The notes beneath the pieces are model-generated. The model worked only from the letters and a program-made list of their open reading frames with translations, was not told the origin of the DNA and did not search any database. This document shows positions 43,120-52,742 of a stretch of 64,000 nucleotides of DNA, piece by piece. The position numbers and the translations under genes are program-made. The first letter of the stretch is position 1. Every line of letters begins with the position of its first letter. The stretch comes from Ruminococcus gauvreauii. GTDB taxonomy: Bacteria > Bacillota > Clostridia > Lachnospirales > Lachnospiraceae. The DNA lies in contig NZ_CP102290.1 in assembly GCF_025151995.1 (NCBI RefSeq), positions 2,232,001 through 2,296,000 on the forward strand. The letters run 5' to 3'.

Positions 43120-43232
43120 CGGTTTAACCGCTGATTGATACGGCATCTGCTATACAAATGTATACAGATGGTTTATATTATAAGAAACAGAAGATCTGCG
43201 CCAAAACAGCAGGATGAAGAGGGGAAATTATC

Positions 43233-44048
43233 ATGAACCTGGAACAATTAGAGAGAGAATGGGTGAATCCCCAAATGTGCAGCGGACCGGTTCAGGCCAG
43301 AATGTGGGATCAGAGGGCAGAAGAATACATGGAAAGACCGATTCCGCGACCAGGTGAAAATCTGTTTCTGCAATACCTGCTGGAGAAGGCGAAACCGGAT
43401 AAGAGCATGAACGCACTTGATATCGGGTGCGGTGCGGGGCTCTATACGATAGCGCTTGCAGAATATGTGGAAAAGGCTTTCGGAGTGGATGTTTCACCCG
43501 ACATGATCCGGGGGGCAAGGAAACGTGCTGAGGGGCTGGGGACTGCAAACACAGAATTTTTGATACAGGATTGGGCAAATGCGGATCCTGATGCTCTGAA
43601 CCTGCGGGCCAATTTTGATGTGGTGTTCGCACATATGACACCGGCAGTCTGTGATTATCTGACGCTGGATAAGATGAATGCGTGTGCAAGGGGGCATTGT
43701 TTTCTGGTCAAGCCCGCCAGGCGTCATGATAAGGTGCAGGATGCGGCTTTCAGCATGGTGGGAATCACAGGACATAGGAAACAGATGGATGATATGACGC
43801 CCAACGCCTTCGCCTATCTGTGGCTGAAGGGGTATAATCCGGAAGTATCTTACCGGGAAGAGATATGGGAGATGGAGAAGCCGCTAAAAAATATGACAGA
43901 CTGGTGCGTCGGCAGGGCAGGACTGCAGAAATCCCTTTCTCACGGGGAAGAGGACCGTATAAGGAAATATCTCCGGGACATCAGCATGGATGGCAAGATC
44001 AAGGAAACGGTGACAACGACAATTGTGACAGTATACTGGCACGTCTGA
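43233..44048 (+). CDS. Class I SAM-dependent methyltransferase
   Basis: 271 residues. Motif I is NALDIGCGAGLYTIALAEY near residue 61, followed by FGVDVSPDMI (acidic loop) and QDWAN. The C-terminal half is unassigned. It precedes an FmdE-like protein gene by 41 bases. The two are probably one transcript because a terminator follows only the second. FmdE-like proteins with methyltransferases often belong to metal or cofactor handling, but nothing here proves that. Confidence 0.85.
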   Translation: MNLEQLEREWVNPQMCSGPVQARMWDQRAEEYMERPIPRPGENLFLQYLLEKAKPDKSMNALDIGCGAGLYTIALAEYVEKAFGVDVSPDMIRGARKRAEGLGTANTEFLIQDWANADPDALNLRANFDVVFAHMTPAVCDYLTLDKMNACARGHCFLVKPARRHDKVQDAAFSMVGITGHRKQMDDMTPNAFAYLWLKGYNPEVSYREEIWEMEKPLKNMTDWCVGRAGLQKSLSHGEEDRIRKYLRDISMDGKIKETVTTTIVTVYWHV

Positions 44049-44089
44049 CAGAAGGACAAAACTTCGGGTGTTATGAAAGGAGAGGGAAT

Positions 44090-44644
44090 ATGAATAAGAA
44101 AATATGGGAAACCTGCGTGGCATTCCACGGGCATGAATGCGGCGGGCTGACGATCGGATATCAGGCGGCGCTGTATGCCGTCAGGCTGCTGGAACTCGCG
44201 CCGGGCTGCAAAGAGAGGTCCTGCTGTATCTCTGAGGATGAGCAGGTGGTATGTATAGCGGAGAATGATGCCTGCGGCATTGATGCAATCCAGGTCATCC
44301 TGGGCTGCAGTGTGGGTAAGGGTAATCTGCTGTTTCATATGAGGGGAAAACAGGCGTTTTCTTTCTACAACAGAAACACCGGGAAGTCTGTGCGCCTGGT
44401 GCTGAAGCCCCGCCCGGAAGGAATGAGCAGGGAAGAATCTTTCACATATTATCAGGAGCACGAGCCGGAAGAGCTGTTTGAGGTGAAAGAGACCGCGATC
44501 AAACTTCCCGAAAAAGCGAAAATCTTCAGGTCTCTTACCTGCAGCTGCTGCGGTGAGACGGCTTCTGAGAACATGATGCGTCTCGAAGGAGACCGGATCC
44601 TTTGCCTGGATTGTTATGATTCCTATGATCGGTTTCATATCTGA
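44090..44644 (+). CDS. FmdE-family protein with C-terminal zinc ribbon
   Basis: 184 residues. FHGHECGGLTIGYQAAL at the N-terminus is the FmdE metal-site block (H-x-C-G-G), with CIAENDACGIDAIQVILGCSVGKGNL after it. A C-terminal zinc ribbon has two Cys pairs (CSCCGE, CLDC). FmdE proteins are linked to molybdenum/tungsten formylmethanofuran dehydrogenase in archaea, while in Clostridia their role is unknown. Start ATG 44090 is taken for its AAAGGAGAGG ribosome site. The frame opens far upstream inside the methyltransferase gene. Confidence 0.85.
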   Translation: MNKKIWETCVAFHGHECGGLTIGYQAALYAVRLLELAPGCKERSCCISEDEQVVCIAENDACGIDAIQVILGCSVGKGNLLFHMRGKQAFSFYNRNTGKSVRLVLKPRPEGMSREESFTYYQEHEPEELFEVKETAIKLPEKAKIFRSLTCSCCGETASENMMRLEGDRILCLDCYDSYDRFHI

Positions 44645-44654
44645 AAACATAAGT

Positions 44655-44685
44655 GGCCAGAGACAGGTAAATGCTGTCTCTGGCC
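44655..44685. terminator. Terminator between fmdE-like and bL25 genes
   Basis: Perfect 12-bp arms GGCCAGAGACAG / CTGTCTCTGGCC between convergent genes. The T content on either side is modest. Confidence 0.65.
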
Positions 44686-44722
44686 GTAATTGACAGATTT
44701 CAATTACCAGGAAGATTGCCGG

Positions 44723-45310
44723 TCAGTCTTCGGCTTTGTCTTCTGCGCTCTCTTCGGATTCCGTATTCTTGACATAATCCGAGATATGGAAGATCATGGC
44801 GTCTTCCGGTGTTACAAACTGAACATCTTTGTTTCCGGGCAATGTCAGGTCTTTTACATGCATAACTTTTATTTCGGGTGCAAGTTTTTCGAAATCAATG
44901 ATGATGGTATCCAGAAGATTAGACGGGTCGGCCCTGTAGCTGATCTCAGAAAGATCCTGTTCCACGATGCCCTGTACACAGTCTGAATTTTCCAGTTTCA
45001 CCTGTACCGAAGTGGAAATCACTTCACCCTGAACCAGGGCCTGAAGGTCAAATGCCATCACCTGCTTTTTCATGGGATTATAATCAATGCTTTTGACGAC
45101 GGCGTTTGTCTTTTCACTGCCGAGATCCAGGGTCACCTGAGTACCCTCACCGTTTTTCCTGATAAATTGCAGGACGTCTGCCTCTGCAAACTGAAGCGGA
45201 ACAGATTCGTCCATTCCCTTTCCGAACAGTACGCCGGGGGCGAAGCCTTCACGTCTTAATTTCTTTGCTTTTATGTCGGGGTTCCTTTTTTCTGCTTTCA
45301 ATGTAGTCAT
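44723..45310 (-). CDS. rplY: Ribosomal protein bL25, long (Ctc/TL5) form
   Basis: 195 residues. The N-terminal 5S-rRNA-binding half has LRREGFAPGVLFGKG and SIDYNPMKKQVMAFDLQAL. The C-terminal TL5-type beta domain and a Glu/Asp-rich tail complete the Ctc form. Proteins of this type sit on the 5S rRNA in the large subunit and are often induced by stress. AGGAGG ribosome site. A probable leader with a terminator precedes it. Confidence 0.92.
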   Translation of the reverse strand: MTTLKAEKRNPDIKAKKLRREGFAPGVLFGKGMDESVPLQFAEADVLQFIRKNGEGTQVTLDLGSEKTNAVVKSIDYNPMKKQVMAFDLQALVQGEVISTSVQVKLENSDCVQGIVEQDLSEISYRADPSNLLDTIIIDFEKLAPEIKVMHVKDLTLPGNKDVQFVTPEDAMIFHISDYVKNTESEESAEDKAED

Positions 45311-45351
45311 ATCTGATACCTCCTGTAATCATGTGATATGTTACCGTGCGT

Positions 45352-45435
45352 AACGAAAAACAAAAAGAACTCTTTCTACGGGTGTAGTATCGAGCTCTTT
45401 AGGTCGAAGTTCTCTGTATGCACCTCTATATTATA
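45352..45435 (-). promoter_or_regulatory. bL25 promoter and leader with an intrinsic terminator
   Basis: On the minus strand, extended -10 TGCTATAAT (TATAAT at 45430-45435) lies upstream of a 9-bp stem AAAGAGCTC / GAGTTCTTT (45392-45400 and 45364-45372) followed by TTTTTGTTTTT. A competing short pairing AGAACT / AGTTCT exists. Because the terminator falls between this promoter and the gene, attenuation is possible. It may instead simply end the upstream gntR-like transcript. Confidence 0.45.
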
Positions 45436-45477
45436 GCACCTGTAGCAGAAATATATATGTAGTTTCTGTGAAAAATG

Positions 45478-46971
45478 TTATCGTAATGTATCATTTGAAT
45501 GTGTTAAAAAGGAAATATCTGGAACTGTCAGATATTTCGCTTCGTACAGACCGTATTTCTCGATAACGAAACGCCGCACAACACGCAGTATATGGCTGTA
45601 ACATTCAGATAGGCCATCTGCAAAGCCTACCACATCGCCGGTACTCAGACGGTGAATGGCATGGAGGCTTTTCTCGTTTACCAGGCTGGTACTGTCAGGC
45701 TTGCTGCGGTAAAATGCAAAATAAAATCCGAACTGTGAGAGATTTCTCAGTTCTTTCAGTATTGTTTTCAGAGGCTGCAGGTTCAGGCGGTCCAGAAGGA
45801 GCTGCGAAATATCTGCGAGAGGAATGTTACCGGGGTCTTCAAATTTGTGTGCGAGAAACTCCAGATCTTCGGATGTAATCTGAGGTGCTGCGCATGTGGC
45901 AGCCGGACGTATGGCAAATACAAGGAACTGAAGCGCGTACAGATACATAAGGGTTGTCCGCTTGCTTGTCTGATTTTGAAGAGGGCGGAACGCAACGGCA
46001 GCATTCGGGATCAGGGCGACAGTTCCTTTTGAGTTGAACGTCTTGGTAAAACCTAAACGTGCAGTCTCGGTAAGAGCTTTGCGAATTGTAAAAACAGATA
46101 CGCCGTATTGGCGGGCAAGTTCTGCCTCGTGCGGAATATAGTCGTTTGCGGGATAGAACCCGGTACCGATCTTGTTTATCAGATCCCGGACGATGCGCGT
46201 ATAATAAAAATCCTGACCGCGAAGCGCGCTCCAGGAAAACACCGGCGTATCCTGCTGAGGACAATCCGGAAACCGGGTTTCCAGCTGCTTCAGACATCTG
46301 GCAGTTAATTCGGTCGTATCCCGGTACAGTTCGTTGAACGGACCGTAGATTTGGAAGGGATCGTTTGTACTCAGCAAATTGATCAGCGGGACCATACGGG
46401 GCGCCAAAACCGACAGGGACAGGCTGGTGAATGCCTGCTGCTCCTCTGCGAAGAAGCTTATCTGGCTGTATAACTCAAGTGCTGCATACACATCGCCAAA
46501 CAATGTGTTGCCGCTGGAGCAGAGAACATCCTTGAAAAGGTCAGAAACAGTACGCCATTCACTGACAGTCGGCTGCAGCAGTCCTGATTTTAGGAGCTGT
46601 CTGTAATGGGGCTGCTCTTCGACTCTGCATCCCACTGCCGAAAAAGCGATCATGGGAGGAATCAGCAATGCCATTGTCTGATAAATCTGCAGAATTCCGT
46701 CCCGCTGTGACAGAACAGACTTTATCATGGCAGAGGAACTTCTATCTGGATGTTCATAGCACACCAATGGCGCGGTGCGGGGCTCGATCCTGATATACCC
46801 CTCCTGCCTCAGAGTGTTTAACACCTGTGAGATTGTGCGGATGCTGACCTGGTAATCTTTGCAGAGCTGCCTGCTTGAAGGAAGATACTTTCCCTGCTGT
46901 AATTGTCCGTTTTTGATCCTTCCCTTGAGATCGTTGTATACATAAGAAAAACGAGTGTCTTTGTTTTTCAC
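45478..46971 (-). CDS. Regulator with two GntR-type winged helices
   Basis: 497 residues from GTG 46971, which has GGAGGGG at the right distance; the frame opens at 47028. One GntR winged helix lies near the N-terminus (YVYNDLKGRIKNGQLQQGKYL, LCKDYQVSIRTISQVLNTLR). A second lies near residues 270-330 (DLINKIGTGFYPANDYIPHE, LARQYGVSVFTIRKALTETA). About 180 residues follow each. It looks like an internal duplication of a GntR-plus-helical unit. Effector and targets unknown. Confidence 0.78.
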   Translation of the reverse strand: MKNKDTRFSYVYNDLKGRIKNGQLQQGKYLPSSRQLCKDYQVSIRTISQVLNTLRQEGYIRIEPRTAPLVCYEHPDRSSSAMIKSVLSQRDGILQIYQTMALLIPPMIAFSAVGCRVEEQPHYRQLLKSGLLQPTVSEWRTVSDLFKDVLCSSGNTLFGDVYAALELYSQISFFAEEQQAFTSLSLSVLAPRMVPLINLLSTNDPFQIYGPFNELYRDTTELTARCLKQLETRFPDCPQQDTPVFSWSALRGQDFYYTRIVRDLINKIGTGFYPANDYIPHEAELARQYGVSVFTIRKALTETARLGFTKTFNSKGTVALIPNAAVAFRPLQNQTSKRTTLMYLYALQFLVFAIRPAATCAAPQITSEDLEFLAHKFEDPGNIPLADISQLLLDRLNLQPLKTILKELRNLSQFGFYFAFYRSKPDSTSLVNEKSLHAIHRLSTGDVVGFADGLSECYSHILRVVRRFVIEKYGLYEAKYLTVPDISFLTHSNDTLR

Positions 46972-47208
46972 TGCTTCCCCTCCCTGCTCATTTTGACATA
47001 GAATAACAAAAATATTGTAATTTTTCAATTAAATCTGATTATCTGCAATGTTAAAATCCAGGTGTGCAGCATAAAATCCCGTAAACTATCTGCATACGTA
47101 CACAAATAAATAATTGTTTTTTTGATGTTAATAAATTAAAATATAGTTATCATAATAAAAGGTAGTGCAAAGACACCGGATTTCATATAAAATGGAGATT
47201 GCAGGATT

Positions 47209-49458
47209 ATGAAATGGTCAAAGACTTTTATTGTTCGCGGCGCACAGATTGGGCTATTGTCCGTGATTTTGGTTGTGGTTTTTACCGCTTCGGTCTGGAA
47301 TGCCGCACAGCTTCGTATAGTATTGAGCACCAGTACGAAGGAATATCTGAATGATGTAACCACACAGACGGCAGGTGATATTAAGGACACCATACAGCAT
47401 AAGATGACAGAACTGGAACTGTTGTCAGATTCAGTCTCGCGGTTTGACAGTGTGAAGGACGGAGGCAGCCTGAGTGAATATCTGGACAGCAAAGCACGTA
47501 CCCAGGAGTTTGACCCGCTCGCAGTGTTTGACAGAAATGGGAATTCTGTTTTCTCGGAATCTGAAGTATTTGCTGACAAGCGGGAGCAAAAGGCGTTATT
47601 ACAGATGGACAGTGTACAGTCTTCCTTTGAGGGGGAAGTCTGTGCCAGTTATCTGGGTGGGAAAACCATCGTTTACTCGGTTCCGATCTATGAGAATGAT
47701 AAGGTGACAGGCGTATTGATCGGCGGCCGCAGTAAGGAAAATATGCAGCGGATGATCGCATCGAAAAGCTTTGATGGAAATGCACTGAGCTGTATCATCG
47801 GCAGTGACGGCCAGGTTGTGATTTCACCGGAAGATTTGAATCCATTTATGCAGTTGGACGATATTTTTGAATCAGATGAGAAAGTGGCTGCCGAGATCCG
47901 GGAAATGCAGGAGAACATGCGTACCGGAAAGGACGGTATGCTGAAATTTACAGCTGTCACACAGGACGAGCTCTATTTGGCGTATAACGGACTCGGGATT
48001 AATGACTGGATACTGCTGACCATTATTCCGGCCGATATCATATCCGGGGGCGCAGAAAGATATATTTTCCAGTCATTTATCATTGTGGGAGTCACAATTG
48101 TATTTTTCTCACTGTTTTTATTTGCGGTTTTCCGTTTTTATAATGATTATCGTAAACAGCTGGAGCGTTCTGCGTTTACAGACCCTGTAACAGGCGGGAT
48201 GAACAACGCGGCTTTTCAGATGAAGTTCCGGGAGATGTCACATATTATAAAACCCTTTGAATACGCGGTTGTTTTGCTCGACGTCAAAGGGTTTAAGATG
48301 ATCAATGAAAGGTTCGGAATTGATGCGGCAAATGATATTCTGCGCTATTTTCATCGGGTGCTGGAACGCCACATGAGAGAGGAGGCGCAGGAATTTGCAG
48401 CGCGCAGTGAGTCGGATCATTTTCTTCTTTGCCTGAAAGAACACGATCCCGAGACGATCAGAACAAGACTGGACAGGATAATTGAAGATATCAATTCATT
48501 TCGAGGGGTTGATCTTCCCAACTGTCAGTTCTCATTTAAGCAGGGGGCCTGTCTTGTCGAAGACCCTGCAATGGAGATCACGCTTCTCCAGGACCGGGCG
48601 AGAGCGGCATATCAGAACCAGGGGTCCGGGCTGCAGCAGGAATGTTCCTTTTATGACAACAGCTTCATGGATAAGCTGAGGAAAGAGCATGAATTAAATG
48701 AGCTGTTTGATCATTCGATTCAGGATCATGACTTTCAGATATACCTTCAGCCGAAAGTCGGACTCAGGGACAACCGGCTGGAAGGTGCTGAGGCATTAGT
48801 CCGGTGGAATCATCCGCAGAGAGGCATCATCTCTCCAGCAGATTTTATTCCGCTTTTTGAACGCAGTGATAAGATATGCAAGCTGGATCTCTATGTGTTT
48901 CAAGAGGTCTGCAAACTTATGAACAGCTGGATAAAAGAAGGGAAAAAACCGGTTCCCATATCGGTCAATCTCTCCAGGCAGCATTTCTGGAACGCCGGTT
49001 TTCTGGATCGGTTTGCTGAAATTGCAGGTGAGTATGAGATCCCGCGCGGGTTAATTGAATTTGAACTGACAGAGTCTATCTTTTTCGATCGTCAGAGAAT
49101 CAAAATGGTACAGGAAAGTATCCGCCAAATGCACGCAATGGGATTCTTGTGTTCTCTGGATGACTTTGGTTCGGGCTTTTCTTCACTGGGACTGCTGAAA
49201 GAGTTTGATGTGGATACTCTGAAACTGGACCGTTCGTTTTTTCTGAATATCGCTGATGACAGAGGCCAGGAAATCATCGGATGCCTGATTGCGCTTGCAG
49301 GCAAGCTGAAGGTACAGACTGTTGCAGAGGGGATTGAGACACCAAAGCAGCTGGAGTATCTGAGGTCAGTACATTGTGATATGGTGCAGGGATACATATT
49401 CTCAAAACCGCTTCCTGCAGCGGAATTTGAGAGGTGGGCCGTGCAATATATTATCTGA
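47209..49458 (+). CDS. c-di-GMP phosphodiesterase: dCache-like sensor, degenerate GGDEF, EAL
   Basis: 749 residues. Two membrane helices (about 12-32 and 285-307) flank an extracellular sensor. The GGDEF domain (about 325-465) reads SESDHF at the active loop, so it should not make c-di-GMP. The EAL domain (about 490-745) keeps AEALVRWNHP, ELTES, DDFGSG, LKLDRS and VAEGIE, the residues needed for hydrolysis. It is likely an active phosphodiesterase. The diguanylate cyclase gene follows after 27 bases. Confidence 0.9.
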   Translation: MKWSKTFIVRGAQIGLLSVILVVVFTASVWNAAQLRIVLSTSTKEYLNDVTTQTAGDIKDTIQHKMTELELLSDSVSRFDSVKDGGSLSEYLDSKARTQEFDPLAVFDRNGNSVFSESEVFADKREQKALLQMDSVQSSFEGEVCASYLGGKTIVYSVPIYENDKVTGVLIGGRSKENMQRMIASKSFDGNALSCIIGSDGQVVISPEDLNPFMQLDDIFESDEKVAAEIREMQENMRTGKDGMLKFTAVTQDELYLAYNGLGINDWILLTIIPADIISGGAERYIFQSFIIVGVTIVFFSLFLFAVFRFYNDYRKQLERSAFTDPVTGGMNNAAFQMKFREMSHIIKPFEYAVVLLDVKGFKMINERFGIDAANDILRYFHRVLERHMREEAQEFAARSESDHFLLCLKEHDPETIRTRLDRIIEDINSFRGVDLPNCQFSFKQGACLVEDPAMEITLLQDRARAAYQNQGSGLQQECSFYDNSFMDKLRKEHELNELFDHSIQDHDFQIYLQPKVGLRDNRLEGAEALVRWNHPQRGIISPADFIPLFERSDKICKLDLYVFQEVCKLMNSWIKEGKKPVPISVNLSRQHFWNAGFLDRFAEIAGEYEIPRGLIEFELTESIFFDRQRIKMVQESIRQMHAMGFLCSLDDFGSGFSSLGLLKEFDVDTLKLDRSFFLNIADDRGQEIIGCLIALAGKLKVQTVAEGIETPKQLEYLRSVHCDMVQGYIFSKPLPAAEFERWAVQYII

Positions 49459-49485
49459 CGCACAAATGGCCGGGAGGAGAGAGTG

Positions 49486-51426
49486 ATGAAAAAACAGATA
49501 AATAAGAGGCTGTGTATTATAATTTTTGCGGCCATGCTGGTTTCCCTTCTGTTAAATTATCTGCTTCAGATCTTTCAGGCGGAGGACGCCATGCGTGCAG
49601 GTTCTCAGGAGTTATTCTGGCAGATCAATCAGATCCTAGTCCAGAATGAAAAGGAAGTAGAACAGATTAAAGAGGATTTTGCAAAGAACTGTCTGGTAAA
49701 TGCCAAGGCGGCAGCCTATATTGTTCAGAATAAACCGGATATCATTAACGATCAGGATGAACTGCAAAAAATTGCAGAGCTACTCCAGATTGATGAATTT
49801 CATATATTTGATACACAGGGGAATCTGTATGCGGGTTCACAGCCGAAGTACTTTGGCCTGAATTTTAATTCCGGGGAACAGATGCAGTTTTTTCTGCCGA
49901 TGCTGAAAGACCGCTCACTGGAATTATGTCAGGAGATTACTCCGAATACTGCAGAGCAGAAACTGATGCAGTATGCGGCAGTCTGGAGGGAGGACGGTGA
50001 AGGGATCGTACAGATCGGTATGGAACCGCACAGGGTCCTGGAGGCAATGAAGCGCAATGAGCTGTCTTATATCTTCTCTATCGTTACGGCGGATAAAGGG
50101 GCGGTCATCTGTGCACTGGATCCTGAGACATATCAGGTACTGGGTGCCACGAGCCCCAGTTATATTGATAAGAATATCGAGACGCTCGGGATCGACCCGG
50201 ATGAAGTGAACGCCGGAGATAGCGGATTCCATGCGGTTGTGGACGGTGAGAAAAGTTATTGCGTATTTGAAAGAAACGGGTCGGTGATTCTTGGACGTAT
50301 TGTTCCCAATGACAGGCTGTATCAGGATGTAAACAGAAACAGCCTGATGCTGGGCGGTTACCTGCTGCTTCTCGGTGTTGTCATGACGGCTGCGATCTCC
50401 ATGTATCTGGACCGCTACATTCTAACCGGCATTGCAGCTGTGAATCAGAAGATGCGGGTGATCACAGGAGGGGATCTGGACACGAAGGTTGATGTGGATA
50501 CTACACCGGAATTCGCGGAGCTGAGTGATCAGATCAATGAAATGATAGGGAGCCTGCTGGACAGTACCAATAAGCTGTCGACGGTTCTGGATGTGGTCAG
50601 TATACCGGTGGGTGTCTATGAATACCGGCAGAACATGAAGCGTGTGATGGCGACCAGGAGGATTGCGGAGATTTTAAACCTGTCACAGGATGAGACAAAG
50701 CTGATGCTGTCGGACTGTGTACTGTTTGAACGAAAGCTGGAAGAAATCCGCGGGCATATGGTGGATGGGAGAAAAGGAATTTATCAGCTTCCCGGGGAGA
50801 CAAAGCGCTTTATCCGTATGGAGTCCATCACTTATGAAAAGAATATACTGGGCATCCTCATGGATGTGACAAATGATGTGATGGAACGTCAGCATATTGA
50901 ACGCGAGCGGGATATTGATCTGTTAACGGAGTTATATAACCGCCGGGCGTTCTACCGCCGTCTGGAAGAGTTTTTTGTTCCCGCGCCTGAATTTAAATAT
51001 GCGGTGATCCTGCTCGCCGATTCAGACCAGCTGAAACGGGTCAATGACCGGTATGGACATGAAAGCGGTGACCGCTATCTGTGCGGGGTTGCCCGGATTT
51101 TGTGTACCGGGCCGTCAGAAAACAGAATCGTCGCCAGGCTGGGAGGTGATGAATTTGCACTGATTATCTGCGCGGATGACAGGGATGAGCTGACGGAGCG
51201 GATAGGGATCATACGCGAGGCGATGCAAGGCTACACGGTCAGACTGAATGCTGATGTGGCTGTTATGGTCCGGTTTTCTGCCGGATGTGCATACTATCCG
51301 GAGGATGGGACAGATTATCGGGAACTGCTGAAACTTGCAGATCAACGAATGTATCAGGAGAAAAAAGAGCATAAAAGTGAGGATAAGAGGTGTTTAGATA
51401 ATGATGGAGCAGATAAGCCTGTTTGA
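49486..51426 (+). CDS. Membrane diguanylate cyclase (sensor, HAMP, GGDEF)
   Basis: 646 residues. Two membrane helices (about 10-30 and 287-308) flank an extracellular domain. A HAMP-like linker (TGGDLDTKVDV), a PAS-like region (about 360-470) and a C-terminal GGDEF domain with intact LGGDEF follow. It should synthesise c-di-GMP and pairs with the EAL protein encoded just upstream. Start ATG 49486 behind GGGAGGAGAG. The last 26 bases overlap rarA. Confidence 0.9.
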   Translation: MKKQINKRLCIIIFAAMLVSLLLNYLLQIFQAEDAMRAGSQELFWQINQILVQNEKEVEQIKEDFAKNCLVNAKAAAYIVQNKPDIINDQDELQKIAELLQIDEFHIFDTQGNLYAGSQPKYFGLNFNSGEQMQFFLPMLKDRSLELCQEITPNTAEQKLMQYAAVWREDGEGIVQIGMEPHRVLEAMKRNELSYIFSIVTADKGAVICALDPETYQVLGATSPSYIDKNIETLGIDPDEVNAGDSGFHAVVDGEKSYCVFERNGSVILGRIVPNDRLYQDVNRNSLMLGGYLLLLGVVMTAAISMYLDRYILTGIAAVNQKMRVITGGDLDTKVDVDTTPEFAELSDQINEMIGSLLDSTNKLSTVLDVVSIPVGVYEYRQNMKRVMATRRIAEILNLSQDETKLMLSDCVLFERKLEEIRGHMVDGRKGIYQLPGETKRFIRMESITYEKNILGILMDVTNDVMERQHIERERDIDLLTELYNRRAFYRRLEEFFVPAPEFKYAVILLADSDQLKRVNDRYGHESGDRYLCGVARILCTGPSENRIVARLGGDEFALIICADDRDELTERIGIIREAMQGYTVRLNADVAVMVRFSAGCAYYPEDGTDYRELLKLADQRMYQEKKEHKSEDKRCLDNDGADKPV

Positions 51427-52723
51427 TGACCGCAGAATGAGTGCCCCTCTGGCAAGCCGTCTGCGCCCGGAAACACTGAATGAATATGTGGGACAGAGGC
51501 ATCTGATCGGAGAGGGGAAGATCCTGCGGCAGCTCATTGAGAAAGATCAGGTGTCGTCGATGATCTTCTGGGGTCCTCCCGGTGTGGGCAAAACGACACT
51601 GGCAAGAATCATTGCGAATCAGACCAGGGCGGAATTCGTGGAGTTCAGTGCGGTGACCAGCGGGATCAGGGAAATTAAGGAAGTGATGAGCCAGGCGGAG
51701 TTTAACCGAAGGTCTGGTGTCAGGACTTTGCTGTTTGCCGATGAGATTCATCGGTTTAATAAAGCCCAGCAGGATGCCTTTTTGCCATACGTAGAAAAGG
51801 GAAGCATCATTCTGGTGGGTGCGACGACGGAGAATCCTTCTTTCGAGATCAATTCAGCTCTTTTGTCGAGATGTAAGGTATTCATTTTAAAAGCCCTTGA
51901 GGAGGAGGATTTGAAGGAGCTGCTGCAGTATGCACTGAGGAGTCCGAAGGGATTCGGAAATCAGGATATCGTGATCGGCGATGACAAACTGTCCGCGATT
52001 GCACGTTTTTCCAATGGTGATGCGAGGACAGCACTCAATACGCTCGAGATGGCGGTATTAAACGGCCGGATGGATGAGGATGCAAAGATCTGTGTGGATG
52101 AGGACACCCTGGCACAGTGCATGAACCGGCGGTCTCTGCTGTATGATAAGACCGGGGAAGAACATTATAATCTGATTTCCGCGCTGCACAAGTCCATGAG
52201 AAACAGTGATCCGGATGCGGCAGTGTACTGGCTGTGCCGCATGCTCGACGGAGGGGAGGACCCGCTGTATATTGCGAGGCGCCTGGTGAGGTTTGCCAGC
52301 GAGGACGTTGGAATGGCGGACCCGTCAGCGCTCCAGACTGCAGTCGCTGTATATCAGGCATGTCATTTTCTGGGGATGCCGGAATGTGATGTCCATCTGA
52401 CGCATGCTGTGGTCTGCTTGTCAATGGCGCCCAAATCCAATGCGCTTTATATGGCATGCGAAGCATGCAAAACTGATGTGCGGGAGCTGCCTGCCGAGCC
52501 GGTGCCTCTTCAGATCAGGAATGCGCCGACCAGTCTGATGAAGGATCTGAAGTACGGGCAGGGCTATATCTATGCGCACGATACGGAGGAGAAGCTTGGC
52601 CGTATGCAGTGCCTGCCAGATGCGCTTGCAGACCGAAGATATTACCGCCCGACAGAAGAGGGGCAGGAAAAGCAGGTGAAAGACAGGCTTGAACAGATTC
52701 GTAAATGGAAGAATGAAAAATAA
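51401..52723 (+). CDS. rarA: Replication-associated recombination protein A (AAA+ ATPase)
   Basis: 440 residues. Walker A GPPGVGKTT near residue 60, Walker B LLFADEIHRF, sensor VGATTENPSF, then the MgsA/RarA C-terminal block VRFASEDVGMADPSAL. RarA acts at stalled replication forks. Two consecutive ATGs (51401, 51404) are possible starts. It overlaps the diguanylate cyclase gene and lies 19 bases before the GTPase fusion gene. Confidence 0.95.
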   Translation: MMEQISLFDDRRMSAPLASRLRPETLNEYVGQRHLIGEGKILRQLIEKDQVSSMIFWGPPGVGKTTLARIIANQTRAEFVEFSAVTSGIREIKEVMSQAEFNRRSGVRTLLFADEIHRFNKAQQDAFLPYVEKGSIILVGATTENPSFEINSALLSRCKVFILKALEEEDLKELLQYALRSPKGFGNQDIVIGDDKLSAIARFSNGDARTALNTLEMAVLNGRMDEDAKICVDEDTLAQCMNRRSLLYDKTGEEHYNLISALHKSMRNSDPDAAVYWLCRMLDGGEDPLYIARRLVRFASEDVGMADPSALQTAVAVYQACHFLGMPECDVHLTHAVVCLSMAPKSNALYMACEACKTDVRELPAEPVPLQIRNAPTSLMKDLKYGQGYIYAHDTEEKLGRMQCLPDALADRRYYRPTEEGQEKQVKDRLEQIRKWKNEK

Positions 52724-52742
52724 AGAATAAGAGAGTATACGG

